Shown here in pieces: positions 1-8,088 of a DNA stretch of 64,000 nucleotides. Every line of letters starts with the position of its first letter. Within the stretch, counting starts at the first letter, position 1. Origin of the DNA: Pseudomonas sp. B20(2017) (lineage in GTDB: Bacteria > Pseudomonadota > Gammaproteobacteria > Pseudomonadales > Pseudomonadaceae); NCBI RefSeq assembly GCF_002113125.1, contig NZ_NEJP01000018.1, positions 62,001-126,000 of the forward strand, given 5' to 3'. A program made the translations under genes and the position numbers. The notes beneath the pieces are model-generated. The model had not been told where the DNA came from. It worked only from the letters and a program-made list of their open reading frames with translations, and made no database searches.

Positions 1-49
1 GCTCACGCGGACTGTGCGTGGCGGCGATCAGACGATCAGCTTCAATCAC
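1..49 (-). CDS. ruvB: Holliday junction ATPase RuvB (5' end only)
   Basis: Only the first 16 codons lie in the window. They read (V/M)IEADRLIAATHSPRE, the familiar RuvB N-terminus. The start is GTG at 49, directly abutting the TAA stop of ruvA, so the two genes are translationally coupled. RuvB is the AAA+ motor that drives branch migration with RuvA. No catalytic motif is inside the window; the call rests on the N-terminal residues and the ruvC-ruvA-ruvB order. Confidence 0.9.
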   Translation of the reverse strand, partial: MIEADRLIAATHSPRE

Positions 50-658
50 TTAAATCATTCCCTTCAGGGCGCGTCGAATCATGTCTTCGCTGCTCAGGCC
101 TTTCTCTTTGATTGCGGAAATCGCCTTGCTCGCTTCCTGTGGCTTGTAACCCAGGGAAATCAGCGCGCTGACCGCATCATTCTCGGCGGTATTGACCGGC
201 GCCGGGCCGTCCGGCTGGTTCGGAACCAGCGCAAACATGGCCGGCGAGGTTTCCCAGGCCTTGAAGCGATCCTTGAGTTCGACCAGCAGGCGCTCGGCAG
301 TTTTCTTGCCCACGCCCGGCACCTTGGTCAGCGCCGAGGTGTCCTGGGATTGCACGCAGCGAATCAGTTCGTCGACTTCCAGACTCGACATCAAGGCCAG
401 GGCCAGTTTCGGCCCCACACCATTGAGACGGATCAACTCGCGAAAAAAGTCTCGCTCACGCTTGCCGGCAAAACCATAGAGTAACTGCGCGTCTTCGCGT
501 ACGACCAAATGGGTGTGCAGGGTCAGCGGTTCACCGACCGACGGCAGACGATAAAGGGTGGTCATGGGCACTTCCAGCTCATACCCGAGGCCGTTTACAT
601 CCAGAATCAGGTGCGGCGGCTGTTTTTCAGCCAGAGTGCCGCGCAAGCGTCCAATCAC
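50..658 (-). CDS. ruvA: Holliday junction branch migration protein RuvA
   Basis: RuvA is the tetrameric protein that binds Holliday junctions and loads RuvB for branch migration during recombinational repair. The 202-residue product has the usual length. An N-terminal OB-fold (about 1-62) is followed by two helix-hairpin-helix motifs, NGVGPKLALAL (about 79-89) and VPGVGKKTAERLL (about 114-126), and by a C-terminal three-helix domain that contacts RuvB (about 155-202, including ALISLGYKPQEASKAI). The gene lies between ruvC and ruvB on the same strand. It starts about 115 bases after the ruvC stop and ends flush against ruvB. The start is ATG at 658. Confidence 0.97.
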   Translation of the reverse strand: MIGRLRGTLAEKQPPHLILDVNGLGYELEVPMTTLYRLPSVGEPLTLHTHLVVREDAQLLYGFAGKRERDFFRELIRLNGVGPKLALALMSSLEVDELIRCVQSQDTSALTKVPGVGKKTAERLLVELKDRFKAWETSPAMFALVPNQPDGPAPVNTAENDAVSALISLGYKPQEASKAISAIKEKGLSSEDMIRRALKGMI

Positions 659-772
659 GTTTCAGATCCTTGAGCGTTGGCCAGCCGTGGGCTGGCGACC
701 GACAGAACATGGATTGACGGCCGACGACCCAGGCGCGAAATCCACATTCCGTGAAATTGACTGCTGATGCTA

Positions 773-1300
773 TCAGAGACGCAGGCGCCCGCCACGACTG
801 CGTGCCGTTCCCAAGCCGTGCGGCAACAGACTGGAGCGTGTGTGGGCGTGACAAATGGCAATCGCCAGGGCATCCGATGCGTCGATTTGCGGTTTGCTGG
901 TCAACTTGAGCATGTGCATGACCATCATCTGCACCTGCTCCTTATTGGCCGCACCGGTTCCCACCACGGCCTGCTTGACCTGGGTGGCCGTGTACTCGGC
1001 AATCTCCAGGCTTTCTTCGGCGCCGGCAACGATAGCGGCCCCACGGGCCTGCCCGAGCTTGAGCGCCGAATCGGCGTTTTTCGCCATGAACACCTTTTCG
1101 ATGCCCATGGTGACCGGGCCGTAGGTCTGGATGATTTCCCGTACGCCGCGATAGACGATCTGCAACCGCTCATGCAGCTCGCCGGCACCGGTGCGGATGC
1201 AGCCCGAGGCGACATAGATGCAGCCGCCACGTCCGGTATCGCGAACAATGCCGTAACCGGTAATGCGCGAACCGGGGTCGATACCAAGAATTAAAGTCAT
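773..1300 (-). CDS. ruvC: Crossover junction endodeoxyribonuclease RuvC
   Basis: RuvC resolves Holliday junctions by symmetric, Mg-dependent nicking. The protein opens with MTLILGIDPGSRITGYG, which holds the first catalytic Asp (GIDPG). Further family blocks are MGIEKVF (catalytic Glu), the GQARGAAIVA helix and IDASDALAIAICHAH near the C-terminus, with the last acidic residues. I start at the ATG at 1300, giving 175 residues, because the eight residues encoded upstream are not part of the family and the methionine precedes the first beta strand as usual. It is the first ruv gene after yebC, separated from it by a REPIN, so it probably has its own promoter. Confidence 0.96.
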   Translation of the reverse strand: MTLILGIDPGSRITGYGIVRDTGRGGCIYVASGCIRTGAGELHERLQIVYRGVREIIQTYGPVTMGIEKVFMAKNADSALKLGQARGAAIVAGAEESLEIAEYTATQVKQAVVGTGAANKEQVQMMVMHMLKLTSKPQIDASDALAIAICHAHTRSSLLPHGLGTARSRGGRLRL

Positions 1301-1332
1301 AAGCCTGCTGGTTCGAAGAAACACAAAAACAA

Positions 1333-1425
1333 ATGTGGGAGCTGGCTTGCCAGCGATGACGGTGTGTCAGGCGCCATCATTTCCTGATGTGCCGACGCCA
1401 TCGCTGGCAAGCCAGCTCCCACATT
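1333..1425. repeat. REPIN (two inverted REP palindromes)
   Basis: Two REP-like arms face each other: AATGTGGGAGCTGGCTTGCC at 1333 and its near-perfect reverse complement ending at 1425, about 40 bases apart. The GTGGGAGC...GCTTGCCAGCGATG core is the typical extragenic palindrome of fluorescent pseudomonads, mobilised by RAYT transposases. No RAYT gene is in the window. It occupies the yebC-ruvC gap. Confidence 0.85.
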
Positions 1426-1439
1426 GAGCCTAGTCGCTC

Positions 1440-2186
1440 TTAACCGAGCTGAGCGGCCACGTCTTCCGGAATGTCCGCGTTGGAGTAGACGTTCTGCACG
1501 TCGTCCAGGTCTTCCAGCATGTCGATCAGCTTGAGTACCTTCTCGGCGCCCTCCAGATCCAGTTCGGCGCTGGTGGTCGGCTGCATGACGATTTCAGCGT
1601 CATCCCCCTTGAAACCAGCGGCTTCCAGGGCATTGCGAACAGCGTAGAAGCTGGTGAACGAAGTGAACACGTCGATCGAGCCATCTTCGTGGCTGACCAC
1701 GTCGTCAGCATCGGCCTCCAGCGCCGCTTCCGTCAGTGCGTCTTCGTCTACGCCCGGCGCAAAACTGATCTGGCCCTTGCGTTCGAACAGATAGGCCACC
1801 GAACCGTCGGTGCCGAGATTGCCGCCACACTTGCTGAACGCGTGGCGCACGGCCGCTGCGGTACGGTTGCGGTTGTCGGTCATGCACTCGACCATCACCG
1901 CCACGCCACCCGGGCCGTAACCTTCGTAGGTCAGCTCTTCAACGTTGTCGGCTTCGGTCGCGCCGGCGCCACGAGCCACGGCACGGTCGATGATGTCCCG
2001 GCTCATGTTGGCGCCCAGCGCTTTGTCCAGTGCTAGACGCAGACGCGGGTTGGAGCCCGGATCACCGCCGCCCTGACGGGCCGCCACGGTCAGTTCGCGG
2101 ATCCACTTGGTGAAGATCTTGCCTCTCTTGGCATCCTGGCGTTCTTTGCGGTGCTTGATGTTCGCCCACTTGGAATGACCTGCCAT
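1440..2186 (-). CDS. yebC: YebC/PmpR family transcriptional regulator
   Basis: This 248-residue protein belongs to the YebC/PmpR (TACO1) family. It starts with the signature MAGHSKWANIKHRKERQDAKRG. The acidic central domain includes the GTDGSVAYLFERKG block. In P. aeruginosa the counterpart at this place is PmpR, a repressor of the PQS regulator. More recent work on the family points to a role in translation of difficult (for example polyproline) sequences, so DNA binding should not be assumed. The ATG at 2186 was chosen over an in-frame ATG 36 bases upstream because the family always begins MAGHSKW. It follows aspS on the same strand, separated by the aspS terminator. Confidence 0.95.
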   Translation of the reverse strand: MAGHSKWANIKHRKERQDAKRGKIFTKWIRELTVAARQGGGDPGSNPRLRLALDKALGANMSRDIIDRAVARGAGATEADNVEELTYEGYGPGGVAVMVECMTDNRNRTAAAVRHAFSKCGGNLGTDGSVAYLFERKGQISFAPGVDEDALTEAALEADADDVVSHEDGSIDVFTSFTSFYAVRNALEAAGFKGDDAEIVMQPTTSAELDLEGAEKVLKLIDMLEDLDDVQNVYSNADIPEDVAAQLG

Positions 2187-2271
2187 AACTCGCTCCGAAT
2201 TCTCTTGAACAATGCCCGCCATGCAGATGCATCGGCCAGCAAAAAAATCTTGTTTTCAATCACTGCAGAAA

Positions 2272-2300
2272 GAAAAAAGGCGCATCCGAAGATGCGCCTT
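2272..2300 (-). terminator. Rho-independent terminator of aspS
   Basis: On the minus strand a stem GGCGCATC-TTCG-GATGCGCC is followed by six T residues. It begins about ten bases after the aspS stop and so separates aspS from yebC. Confidence 0.9.
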
Positions 2301-2310
2301 CAGGCCCGTC

Positions 2311-4086
2311 TTACTCGGCCTTTGGCGTTTCGCGCAAACGAATGTGCAATTCGCGCAATGCCTTCGCATCCACAACACCCGGCGCCTGCGTCATCACGTC
2401 GGCAGCACTCTGGGTTTTCGGGAAGGCGATCACTTCACGGATCGACTGGGCGCCGGTCATCAGCATCACCAGACGGTCCAGACCGAAGGCCAGACCACCG
2501 TGCGGCGGCGCGCCATATTTCAGGGCGTCGAGCAGGAAGCCGAACTTCTCTTCCTGCTCCGCTTCGTTGATGCCCAGCAGACGGAATACCGCCTGTTGCA
2601 TCTCTTTGCGGTGGATACGGATCGAACCGCCACCCAGCTCGGTGCCGTTCAGCACCATGTCGTAGGCACGGGACAGAGCGCCAGCCGGGTTGGCTTCCAG
2701 CTCTTCCGGCGAGCACTTCGGTGCGGTGAACGGGTGGTGCAGAGCCGAGAAGCTGCCGTCGTCGTTCTCTTCGAACATCGGGAAGTCAACAACCCACATC
2801 GGAGCCCATTCGCAGGTCAGCAGCTTCAGGTCGTGACCGAGCTTGATACGCAGCGCACCCAGGGCTTCGCTGACGATCTTGGCCTTGTCGGCGCCGAAGA
2901 ACACGATGTCGCCGTCTACTGCGCCGACGCGATCGAGGATCACGTTCAGGTTGGCTTCCGGGATGTTCTTCACGATCGGCGATTGCAGACCGTCAACACC
3001 GGCAGCACGCTCGTTGACCTTGATGTACGCCAGGCCCTTGGCACCGTAGATGCCGACGAACTTGGTGTAGTCGTCGATCTGCTTGCGCGGCATGCTCGCC
3101 CCGCCTGGAACGCGCAGTGCGGCGATACGGCATTTCGGATCGTTGGCAGGGCCGCTGAAGACCTTGAAATCCACTTCTTTCAGCTGATCGGCCACGTCGA
3201 CCAGTTCCAGCGGGTTACGCAGGTCTGGCTTGTCGGAACCGTAACGACGCATGGCTTCTTCGAAGGTCATGTGCGGGAATTCGCCGAACTCCAGACCCAG
3301 CACTTCCTTGAACAGGTTGCGGATCATGCCTTCGGTCAGGCCCATGATGTCTTTTTCGTCGAGGAAGCTGGTCTCGATGTCGATCTGAGTGAACTCAGGC
3401 TGACGGTCGGCACGCAGGTCCTCGTCGCGGAAGCATTTGGCGATCTGGTAGTAACGGTCGAAGCCGGCGACCATCAGCAGTTGCTTGAACAGCTGTGGCG
3501 ATTGCGGCAGTGCGAAGAACGAACCGGCGTGGGTACGGCTCGGTACGAGGTAGTCACGCGCGCCTTCCGGAGTGGCACGGGTCAGGATCGGCGTTTCGAC
3601 GTCGAGGAAGCCGTTCTCGTCGAGGTAGCGACGGATGCTGGTGGTCATGCGCGAACGCAGACGCAGCTTCTCGGCCATTTCCGGACGACGCAGGTCCAGG
3701 AAGCGATAACGCAGGCGGGTTTCTTCGCCGACGTCGGAGAACTCGTTCAGCGGGAACGGCGGGGTTTCCGACTCGTTCAACACTTCGAGCTCGTAGCCCA
3801 GCACTTCGATCATGCCCGACGCCATGTTGGCGTTGGTGGCACCGGCCGGACGCAGACGCACCTTGCCGGTGATCTTCACGACGTATTCGCTGCGCACGCG
3901 ATCGGCGGCGGCGAAGCTCTCGGCGCGATCCGGATCGAACACTACCTGGGCCAGACCGTCACGATCACGGATATCGAGGAAAATCACCCCGCCGTGGTCG
4001 CGACGACGGTGAACCCATCCGCAAAGGGTAATTTCCTGGCCTTCCAGGCTTTCGTTCAGTTGGCCGCAATAATGGCTGCGCATCAT
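2311..4086 (-). CDS. aspS: Aspartyl-tRNA synthetase (non-discriminating type likely)
   Basis: This class II aminoacyl-tRNA synthetase charges tRNA-Asp, and in Pseudomonas also tRNA-Asn for GatCAB amidation. The 591-residue product starts MMRSHYCGQLNESLEGQ. An N-terminal OB anticodon-binding domain includes CGWVHRRRDHGGVIFLDIRD. Motif 2 (FRDEDLRADRQPEFTQID) and motif 3 (GLAFGLDRLVMLM) frame the catalytic core. The bacterial GAD insertion lies between, at about 290-420. Residue 31 is His, which I recall as a hallmark of the non-discriminating enzyme of P. aeruginosa. I start at the ATG at 4086; a longer in-frame ORF upstream has no family homology. The gene precedes yebC, with its own terminator. 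Confidence 0.97.
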   Translation of the reverse strand: MMRSHYCGQLNESLEGQEITLCGWVHRRRDHGGVIFLDIRDRDGLAQVVFDPDRAESFAAADRVRSEYVVKITGKVRLRPAGATNANMASGMIEVLGYELEVLNESETPPFPLNEFSDVGEETRLRYRFLDLRRPEMAEKLRLRSRMTTSIRRYLDENGFLDVETPILTRATPEGARDYLVPSRTHAGSFFALPQSPQLFKQLLMVAGFDRYYQIAKCFRDEDLRADRQPEFTQIDIETSFLDEKDIMGLTEGMIRNLFKEVLGLEFGEFPHMTFEEAMRRYGSDKPDLRNPLELVDVADQLKEVDFKVFSGPANDPKCRIAALRVPGGASMPRKQIDDYTKFVGIYGAKGLAYIKVNERAAGVDGLQSPIVKNIPEANLNVILDRVGAVDGDIVFFGADKAKIVSEALGALRIKLGHDLKLLTCEWAPMWVVDFPMFEENDDGSFSALHHPFTAPKCSPEELEANPAGALSRAYDMVLNGTELGGGSIRIHRKEMQQAVFRLLGINEAEQEEKFGFLLDALKYGAPPHGGLAFGLDRLVMLMTGAQSIREVIAFPKTQSAADVMTQAPGVVDAKALRELHIRLRETPKAE

Positions 4087-4194
4087 GGTAGTGGTTCGCT
4101 TCTCGTAATTCGAAATTCGGTGGAGATCCGGTTGCACTCAAGCACTGTGCAACCTGTGGAAACTCGCGCGTGTCGTTCGACCTGGGTTTGAACC

Positions 4195-4416
4195 CTAGTC
4201 AGATTTGTCGCCACCGGCCAGATTCTTCTTCGCGCCGGTCTTGAAATCGGTTTCGTACCAGCCGCTGCCGCTGAGGCGAAAGCCCGGCATGGATAGCTGC
4301 TTCTTGAGTTCCGGCGCCTGGCAGGCAGGGCAATCGACCAGTGGTGCGTCGCTGATCTTTTGAATGGCTTCCAACTGATGACCACAGGAAGCACATTGGT
4401 AATCGTACATCGGCAT
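4195..4416 (-). CDS. FmdB-type zinc ribbon protein
   Basis: A 73-residue protein starts MPMYDYQCASCGHQLEAIQK. It carries two CxxC knuckles (CASC and CPAC), the single zinc ribbon of the FmdB/CxxC_CxxC_SSSS regulatory-protein family, followed by a basic and polar tail (SGSGWYETDFKTG). The function is not established; the family is often called a putative regulator. The gene lies just upstream of aspS on the same strand, with about 110 bases between, so co-transcription is plausible. The start could be either of two close ATGs (4416 or 4410); I used the first. Confidence 0.9.
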   Translation of the reverse strand: MPMYDYQCASCGHQLEAIQKISDAPLVDCPACQAPELKKQLSMPGFRLSGSGWYETDFKTGAKKNLAGGDKSD

Positions 4417-4490
4417 GGGGTTGTCTCGGAAATCAGATTGCCAGCACACGCAGGGCTGTGCGGCGAAAGAGCGGGATTATATCCATTAAA

Positions 4491-4526
4491 TGCGGCCTGT
4501 GCAGCCGGAAGACTGCACAGGCCGTC
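4491..4526 (-). terminator. Strong hairpin after the ribbon-helix-helix gene
   Basis: The arms CGGCCTGTGCAG (4493-4504) and CTGCACAGGCCG (4513-4524) pair perfectly over 12 bases with an 8-base loop. On the minus strand the trailing sequence is only moderately T-rich (GCATTTAAT), so termination is likely but not classical. It begins right after the stop at 4530. Confidence 0.65.
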
Positions 4527-4529
4527 TTG

Positions 4530-4877
4530 TCAGTGACAACCCGCGTCGTGCTTCACCGGGGAATCCCGCAGGCCATGCACCACACACACCACCCGTACCA
4601 GACCGCTGAAGTTTTTCACCCCGCCATGGCGCAGGTGGACTTCACGATCGACGCGGGACAACAGCGTGCCGACCGAACAGCAATTGTCGTCGGCCATCCG
4701 GCCCAGGATGTTCCAGTAAACCTGCTCCAGCCGCATGCAGGTCGCGAACCCGTTCAAGCGTACCGACCGGGACAGCGGCCGGATCAACGCCATGTCAAAC
4801 CCGCCGAGAAACGGCTCCCCGAACATGTCCTGCTGCAAACCGACAGCAATGTTGCCTCGCCTGTCTCCACCATCCAT
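4530..4877 (-). CDS. Ribbon-helix-helix domain protein
   Basis: This 115-residue protein contains SVRLNGFATCMRLEQVYW followed by a helix-rich segment (LGRMADDNCCSVGTLLSRV). I recognise this as the RHH_4 type of ribbon-helix-helix fold, seen in many pseudomonads as a stand-alone protein: the first strand contacts DNA and two helices dimerise. The target is unknown. The first 28 residues are not conserved-looking, and a second ATG (MALIRPLSRSVRLNG) is possible. I kept 4877 because GGAG lies about ten bases upstream of it. It is separated from its neighbours by hairpins, so it is probably monocistronic. Confidence 0.8.
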   Translation of the reverse strand: MDGGDRRGNIAVGLQQDMFGEPFLGGFDMALIRPLSRSVRLNGFATCMRLEQVYWNILGRMADDNCCSVGTLLSRVDREVHLRHGGVKNFSGLVRVVCVVHGLRDSPVKHDAGCH

Positions 4878-5074
4878 ATCGCTGACACTCCTTTGTCATT
4901 TCTGCGCCTGTGATCAAGGCGAGTTCCTGTGACCTCATTAGAAGCGCAGGTGCAAAGGCAGATCCAGATGACTTTTTGACCATCCACGTAGGATAAGCCA
5001 ACGCGATACGGAGGATCGTGGAGCGGCGGGTCGTCTTCCTTTTTTCCTACCGTCGTGAATGATTTTTCCGGGCA

Positions 5075-5113
5075 AAAAAGAGAAAAGCGCACGAACGAAA
5101 GATCCGTGCGCTT
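5075..5113 (-). terminator. Rho-independent terminator of the Dps-like gene
   Basis: On the minus strand AAGCGCACG and CGTGCGCTT pair and are followed by TTCTCTTTTTT. It sits immediately after the stop codon at 5121. Confidence 0.85.
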
Positions 5114-5120
5114 CCCGCTA

Positions 5121-5591
5121 TCAAGCCTCGAGCAGGGCGCGCAACATCCACGCAGTTTTCTCATGAACCTGCATGCGCTGGGTAAGCAGGTCGGCAGTCG
5201 GCTCATCGCTGACTTTATCCAGCAGAGGGAAAATCCCCCGCGCCGTGCGCGTGACCGCTTCCTGCCCCTCGACCAATTGTTTGATCATGTCCTCGGCACT
5301 CGGCACGCCCTCCTCTTCCTTAATAGAAGACAGACGCGCGTAGGTCGCGTACGCGCCCGGCGCCGGAAAGCCCAGCGCCCGAATGCGTTCGGCGATCGAA
5401 TCGACCGCCAGGGCCAGTTCGTTGTATTGCTCCTCGAACATCAGATGCAGGGTCCGAAACATCGGCCCGGTGACGTTCCAGTGGAAGTTGTGAGTCTTCA
5501 GATACAACACGTAGGTGTCCGACAGCAGGCGCGAGAGCCCTTCGACGATGGATTTGCGGTCCTCTTCACTGATACCGATATCGATTGCCAT
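5121..5591 (-). CDS. Dps-like ferritin / DNA starvation protein
   Basis: This 156-residue Dps/ferritin-family protein forms dodecamers that oxidise and store iron and protect DNA. The ferroxidase signature is present: LKTHNFHWNVTGPMF (about 32-46) supplies the His of one subunit, and MFEEQYNELALAVDSIAERI (about 51-70) supplies the Asp and Glu ligands. The C-terminal helix ends HEKTAWMLRALLEA, which fits Dps rather than bacterioferritin. It has no long basic N-terminal tail, so DNA binding may be weak. It matches the PA0962-type stress protein near aspS. Transcription runs away from the cold-shock gene, with a 307-base gap between the two starts. Confidence 0.93.
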   Translation of the reverse strand: MAIDIGISEEDRKSIVEGLSRLLSDTYVLYLKTHNFHWNVTGPMFRTLHLMFEEQYNELALAVDSIAERIRALGFPAPGAYATYARLSSIKEEEGVPSAEDMIKQLVEGQEAVTRTARGIFPLLDKVSDEPTADLLTQRMQVHEKTAWMLRALLEA

Positions 5592-5898
5592 GCTTACCCC
5601 CTAACGGCGATTGAATTCATCCAGCAGGTGTCGGTTCACTGTAGCAAGGCCACCCCCGCCCCGCAGCCCCCGTATGACCCCGATAGACGCGACAAATTGT
5701 CCACCACGCACCGCTGGCCGGTGTGATTTGAGTAGCCGCAGGCTTTGCTGTTAAATAGGCAGTGTGTCGCTACGCCCCGTTTTCCGGGCCTGCGCATAGG
5801 CTGGTGCCGTGCACGTGTCCAACGCCTCTTATTGTTCCGAAGCGAACCGTGCGCCTTCAGCTCTTCCTTGTGAGCCGTCATAACGTGAGTCAATAAAA
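5592..5898. other. Divergent intergenic region (Dps-like / cold-shock gene)
   Basis: This 307-base gap separates two divergent starts. No open reading frame in it looks real. A GC-rich segment precedes the cold-shock gene, and the last 150 bases could form a long 5' leader, as is usual for cold-shock genes. The ribosome-binding site before 5899 is weak (CGTGAG, then an A-rich stretch). I see no convincing sigma-70 hexamers. Confidence 0.5.
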
Positions 5899-6501
5899 AT
5901 GTTGAAAATCGTCCACCTGCTAATGGGCGCAGCAGCCTTGCTGCTGTCCTTCATACCTAGCCTGAAGTCCGAAGCGGTACCTTACCTGCAACAACCCGAT
6001 GCACTTTACCTGGCCTTTTTCGGCCTGCTGAACCTGATCCTTGCGCCAGTCATCCCTTACTGGAACAAAGGTCCGCGCCAGCATCTGCAAAACCTGGTCA
6101 GCGCCTTGCTGGTTCTGACCGTCGTCCTGCAAACCCTGACCCTGATCGCGCCGATGCCTGTCATCGCCGGCCAACCAGCCGTGCTGTTCAGCCTGGTGAT
6201 CGCTCTGGTTGCCGTGGTCCTGCACCTGGCCGTCAGTTTCTACAAGTCCTCCCCGGCCGCCGCTCCCACCAGCTACGACATGAGCAATCGCGATACCGGC
6301 ACCGTCAAGTGGTTCAACACCTCCAAGGGCTTCGGCTTTATCTCCCGGGATTCCGGCGATGATATTTTCGTGCACTTTCGCGCCATCCGTGGCGAAGGCC
6401 ACCGCGTCCTGGTCGAAGGCCAGCGCGTGGAGTTCTCGGTGATGAACCGTGACAAGGGCCTGCAGGCCGAAGACGTGATCGCCGCCCTGCCGCGTCGCTG
6501 A
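5899..6501 (+). CDS. Membrane-anchored cold-shock domain protein
   Basis: The 200-residue protein has two parts. Residues 1-115 hold about four hydrophobic segments, starting MLKIVHLLMGAAALLLSF and including LVSALLVLTVVLQTLTLIA and LVIALVAVVLHLAVSFY. After a short polar linker, residues about 130-198 form a cold-shock domain with TGTVKWFNTSKGFGFI (RNP1) and DDIFVHF (RNP2). Both nucleic-acid-binding motifs are intact. This is the reverse of the common CSD-DUF1294 layout, in which the cold-shock domain comes first. Its counterpart in P. aeruginosa is the cold-shock gene next to the Dps-like gene. An RNA chaperone tethered to the inner membrane is my inference. A strong terminator follows. Confidence 0.92.
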   Translation: MLKIVHLLMGAAALLLSFIPSLKSEAVPYLQQPDALYLAFFGLLNLILAPVIPYWNKGPRQHLQNLVSALLVLTVVLQTLTLIAPMPVIAGQPAVLFSLVIALVAVVLHLAVSFYKSSPAAAPTSYDMSNRDTGTVKWFNTSKGFGFISRDSGDDIFVHFRAIRGEGHRVLVEGQRVEFSVMNRDKGLQAEDVIAALPRR

Positions 6502-6514
6502 TCCACGCCCCGCA

Positions 6515-6556
6515 ATAAAAAAACCGCGAACAGCCTGGCTGTTCGCGGTTTTTTAA
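6515..6556. terminator. Bidirectional Rho-independent terminator
   Basis: AAAAACCGCGAACAG pairs with CTGTTCGCGGTTTTTT around a 4-base loop, with an A-tract before and a T-tract after. It can end both the cold-shock gene (plus) and slyX (minus). Confidence 0.92.
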
Positions 6557-6586
6557 TGGGAGCACGGGAGCATGCCCGCACACATT

Positions 6587-6793
6587 TCAATAGTGTGGCG
6601 GTGGCGCATCTTCTTCAAACGATCCGATCTGCCCCACCATTTCTTCCTGGCGCTTGAGTACGGCTGCCATCTGCAATTGCAGGCGCTCGACCACTCGCTG
6701 CTGTTCCACCAGCACATCGTTCAATGCCTGAATGGTGTCGTCCTGAAACGCCAGGCGGCTTTCCAGTTCGGTAACACGTTGTTCGAAGCTCAT
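6587..6793 (-). CDS. slyX: SlyX family protein
   Basis: A 68-residue, almost wholly helical coiled-coil protein (ELESRLAFQDDTIQALNDVL, then QQRVVERLQLQMAAVLKRQ). It ends with the family's proline- and His-containing tail DAPPPHY. SlyX function is unknown; in E. coli it lies next to the SlyD prolyl isomerase. Here it follows the HIT gene by only three bases, so the two form one transcription unit. Confidence 0.93.
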   Translation of the reverse strand: MSFEQRVTELESRLAFQDDTIQALNDVLVEQQRVVERLQLQMAAVLKRQEEMVGQIGSFEEDAPPPHY

Positions 6794-6796
6794 GAC

Positions 6797-7222
6797 TCAG
6801 CCCTCCAGAAAAGTGAAGTCTTCGTCCAGCACCAGACGCAGGCGTTCGCGGATCGCGGCCACTTGCTCGGCACTGTAAGGCCTGGCGGGATGCTTGCCCC
6901 AGACCGGCGCCGGCCAGGCGGCATCGTCCCGTTTACGCACGATCACATGCATATGCAGTTGGCTGACCACATTACCCAGGCTCGCGACATTCATCTTGTC
7001 GGCGTCGAACGAATCCTTGAGCACCTCGGCCAAGGCAGTGGTTTCCTGCCACAGGCGCTGCTGGTCGGCGACATCCAACTGAAACAACTCGCTGATATCG
7101 TCGCGGCGTGGCACCAGGATGAACCACGGGTAGTTGGCGTCGTTGGACAACAGCAGTCGGCAAAGCGGGAAATCGCCGATGGTCAGCGTGTCCTGTTGAA
7201 GTCGTGGATCTAAAGCAAACAC
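6797..7222 (-). CDS. HIT family nucleotide hydrolase-like protein
   Basis: This 141-residue histidine-triad protein is of the diadenosine-polyphosphate hydrolase-like branch. The motif reads QLHMHVI (about residue 91): the first His of the triad is Gln, while the catalytic middle His and the last His remain, which is common in this subfamily. I place the start at the GTG at 7222 (FALDPRLQQDTL follows). A GGGAG lies eight bases upstream, and the 116 codons open upstream look unlike protein. It is coupled to slyX downstream. The substrate is unknown. Confidence 0.9.
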   Translation of the reverse strand: MFALDPRLQQDTLTIGDFPLCRLLLSNDANYPWFILVPRRDDISELFQLDVADQQRLWQETTALAEVLKDSFDADKMNVASLGNVVSQLHMHVIVRKRDDAAWPAPVWGKHPARPYSAEQVAAIRERLRLVLDEDFTFLEG

Positions 7223-8024
7223 TGCGCGCACTCCCGGCGAAATGACCTGTTTACAGCTTAGCGCCCTGCTTTGAAAGCAGTGCACCAAGCGACAGGACGG
7301 CAGCATACCTGCGATTGGAGCGACCTTCACGGCGAACAGCGTTGCGGCAAGAATTCTTCCACGCCCCGGGATGTGACATTTATGACTCATGCGCACCAGA
7401 ACGGAACCGGGAGCGCGAACGAATCGAGCAATATGACCGCCTGACACCTCAGCCTTTACGTTCATCCAGCGACCCAACTGTATGAATTCAGTACAGCCTT
7501 TGAATTTTTTTGCACCAAAACCGCACAGTGCGTCTACGCTCAGTGCGTCGGGCATCCGCCGAATACTCACCCAAGGGGTGAACCGGTAACGTTTTTGGTT
7601 GTCGCGCTGCGACTTTCAGGGAGCAACACCATGCGAAGGATGGCGTCAAGCCTGATTGAAAGGCCCTCGAAGCCCCCGGTTTTATGAGGCTTTTACAGCA
7701 TCAGACGAGCGCCCTTAAAAAAACCGGAACAATTCAGCGGTTTGTGCACGCTTGTTGCATTCATACCCATATGGACTATAAGCGCACCACAAGAAGTGGA
7801 TGCCTTGAGCCCCATAAAAACAGTGGCAGGGTTGCCCGATGGAGATTCAAGCGTTTTGCCAAGGGACTCTTTTTTACCGATGCTCAAGCCCTGTAAAACA
7901 GCGCTGAAGTTGTCAGTCCCATTGCATTTGGACTGTAAATTTGCGACACCTAGCAAGCTGATTGCGACACGCTCGTAAAGAAGCTGAAAGGTTGAATGCG
8001 CAAGTATCGCCAACATGGTCGGCG

Positions 8025-8033
8025 TGATATAAG
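8025..8033 (+). promoter_or_regulatory. Candidate extended -10 promoter of the porin gene
   Basis: TGATATAAG matches an extended -10 element (TG-N-TATAAG), about 90 bases before the porin start. No good -35 hexamer is seen at 17 bases, as is allowed for extended -10 promoters. Confidence 0.4.
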
Positions 8034-8057
8034 TTTGCGCCGACACAAAAAGAAAGA

Positions 8058-8088
8058 GCCGCCCAGATAATAAAACAGGTGGGACGGC
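8058..8088 (+). promoter_or_regulatory. Leader hairpin in the porin 5' UTR
   Basis: GCCGCCCA pairs with TGGG-A-CGGC (one bulged A) around an A-rich 14-base loop (GATAATAAAACAGG). It ends 33 bases before the porin ATG, just before the AAAGGAG ribosome-binding site. The single-stranded A-rich loop is a plausible Hfq or sRNA contact; that is inference. Confidence 0.4.

Noticed and set aside
2212..4191. 659-codon open frame opposite aspS, and similar long frames opposite pyk (57380-59056) and fumarase (62207-63958)
   Set aside because: Each mirrors a well-recognised gene in the complementary frame with the same GC-bias signature, and none has a ribosome-binding site.
6797..7570. Long form of the HIT protein starting at 7570
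   Set aside because: The extra 116 residues have no HIT features, and a GTG with a good ribosome-binding site begins the normal 141-residue protein.
7693..8046. Possible 117-codon minus-strand gene in the porin upstream region
   Set aside because: No Shine-Dalgarno, no family resemblance, and amino-acid composition unlike proteins; a competing frame exists on the other strand.
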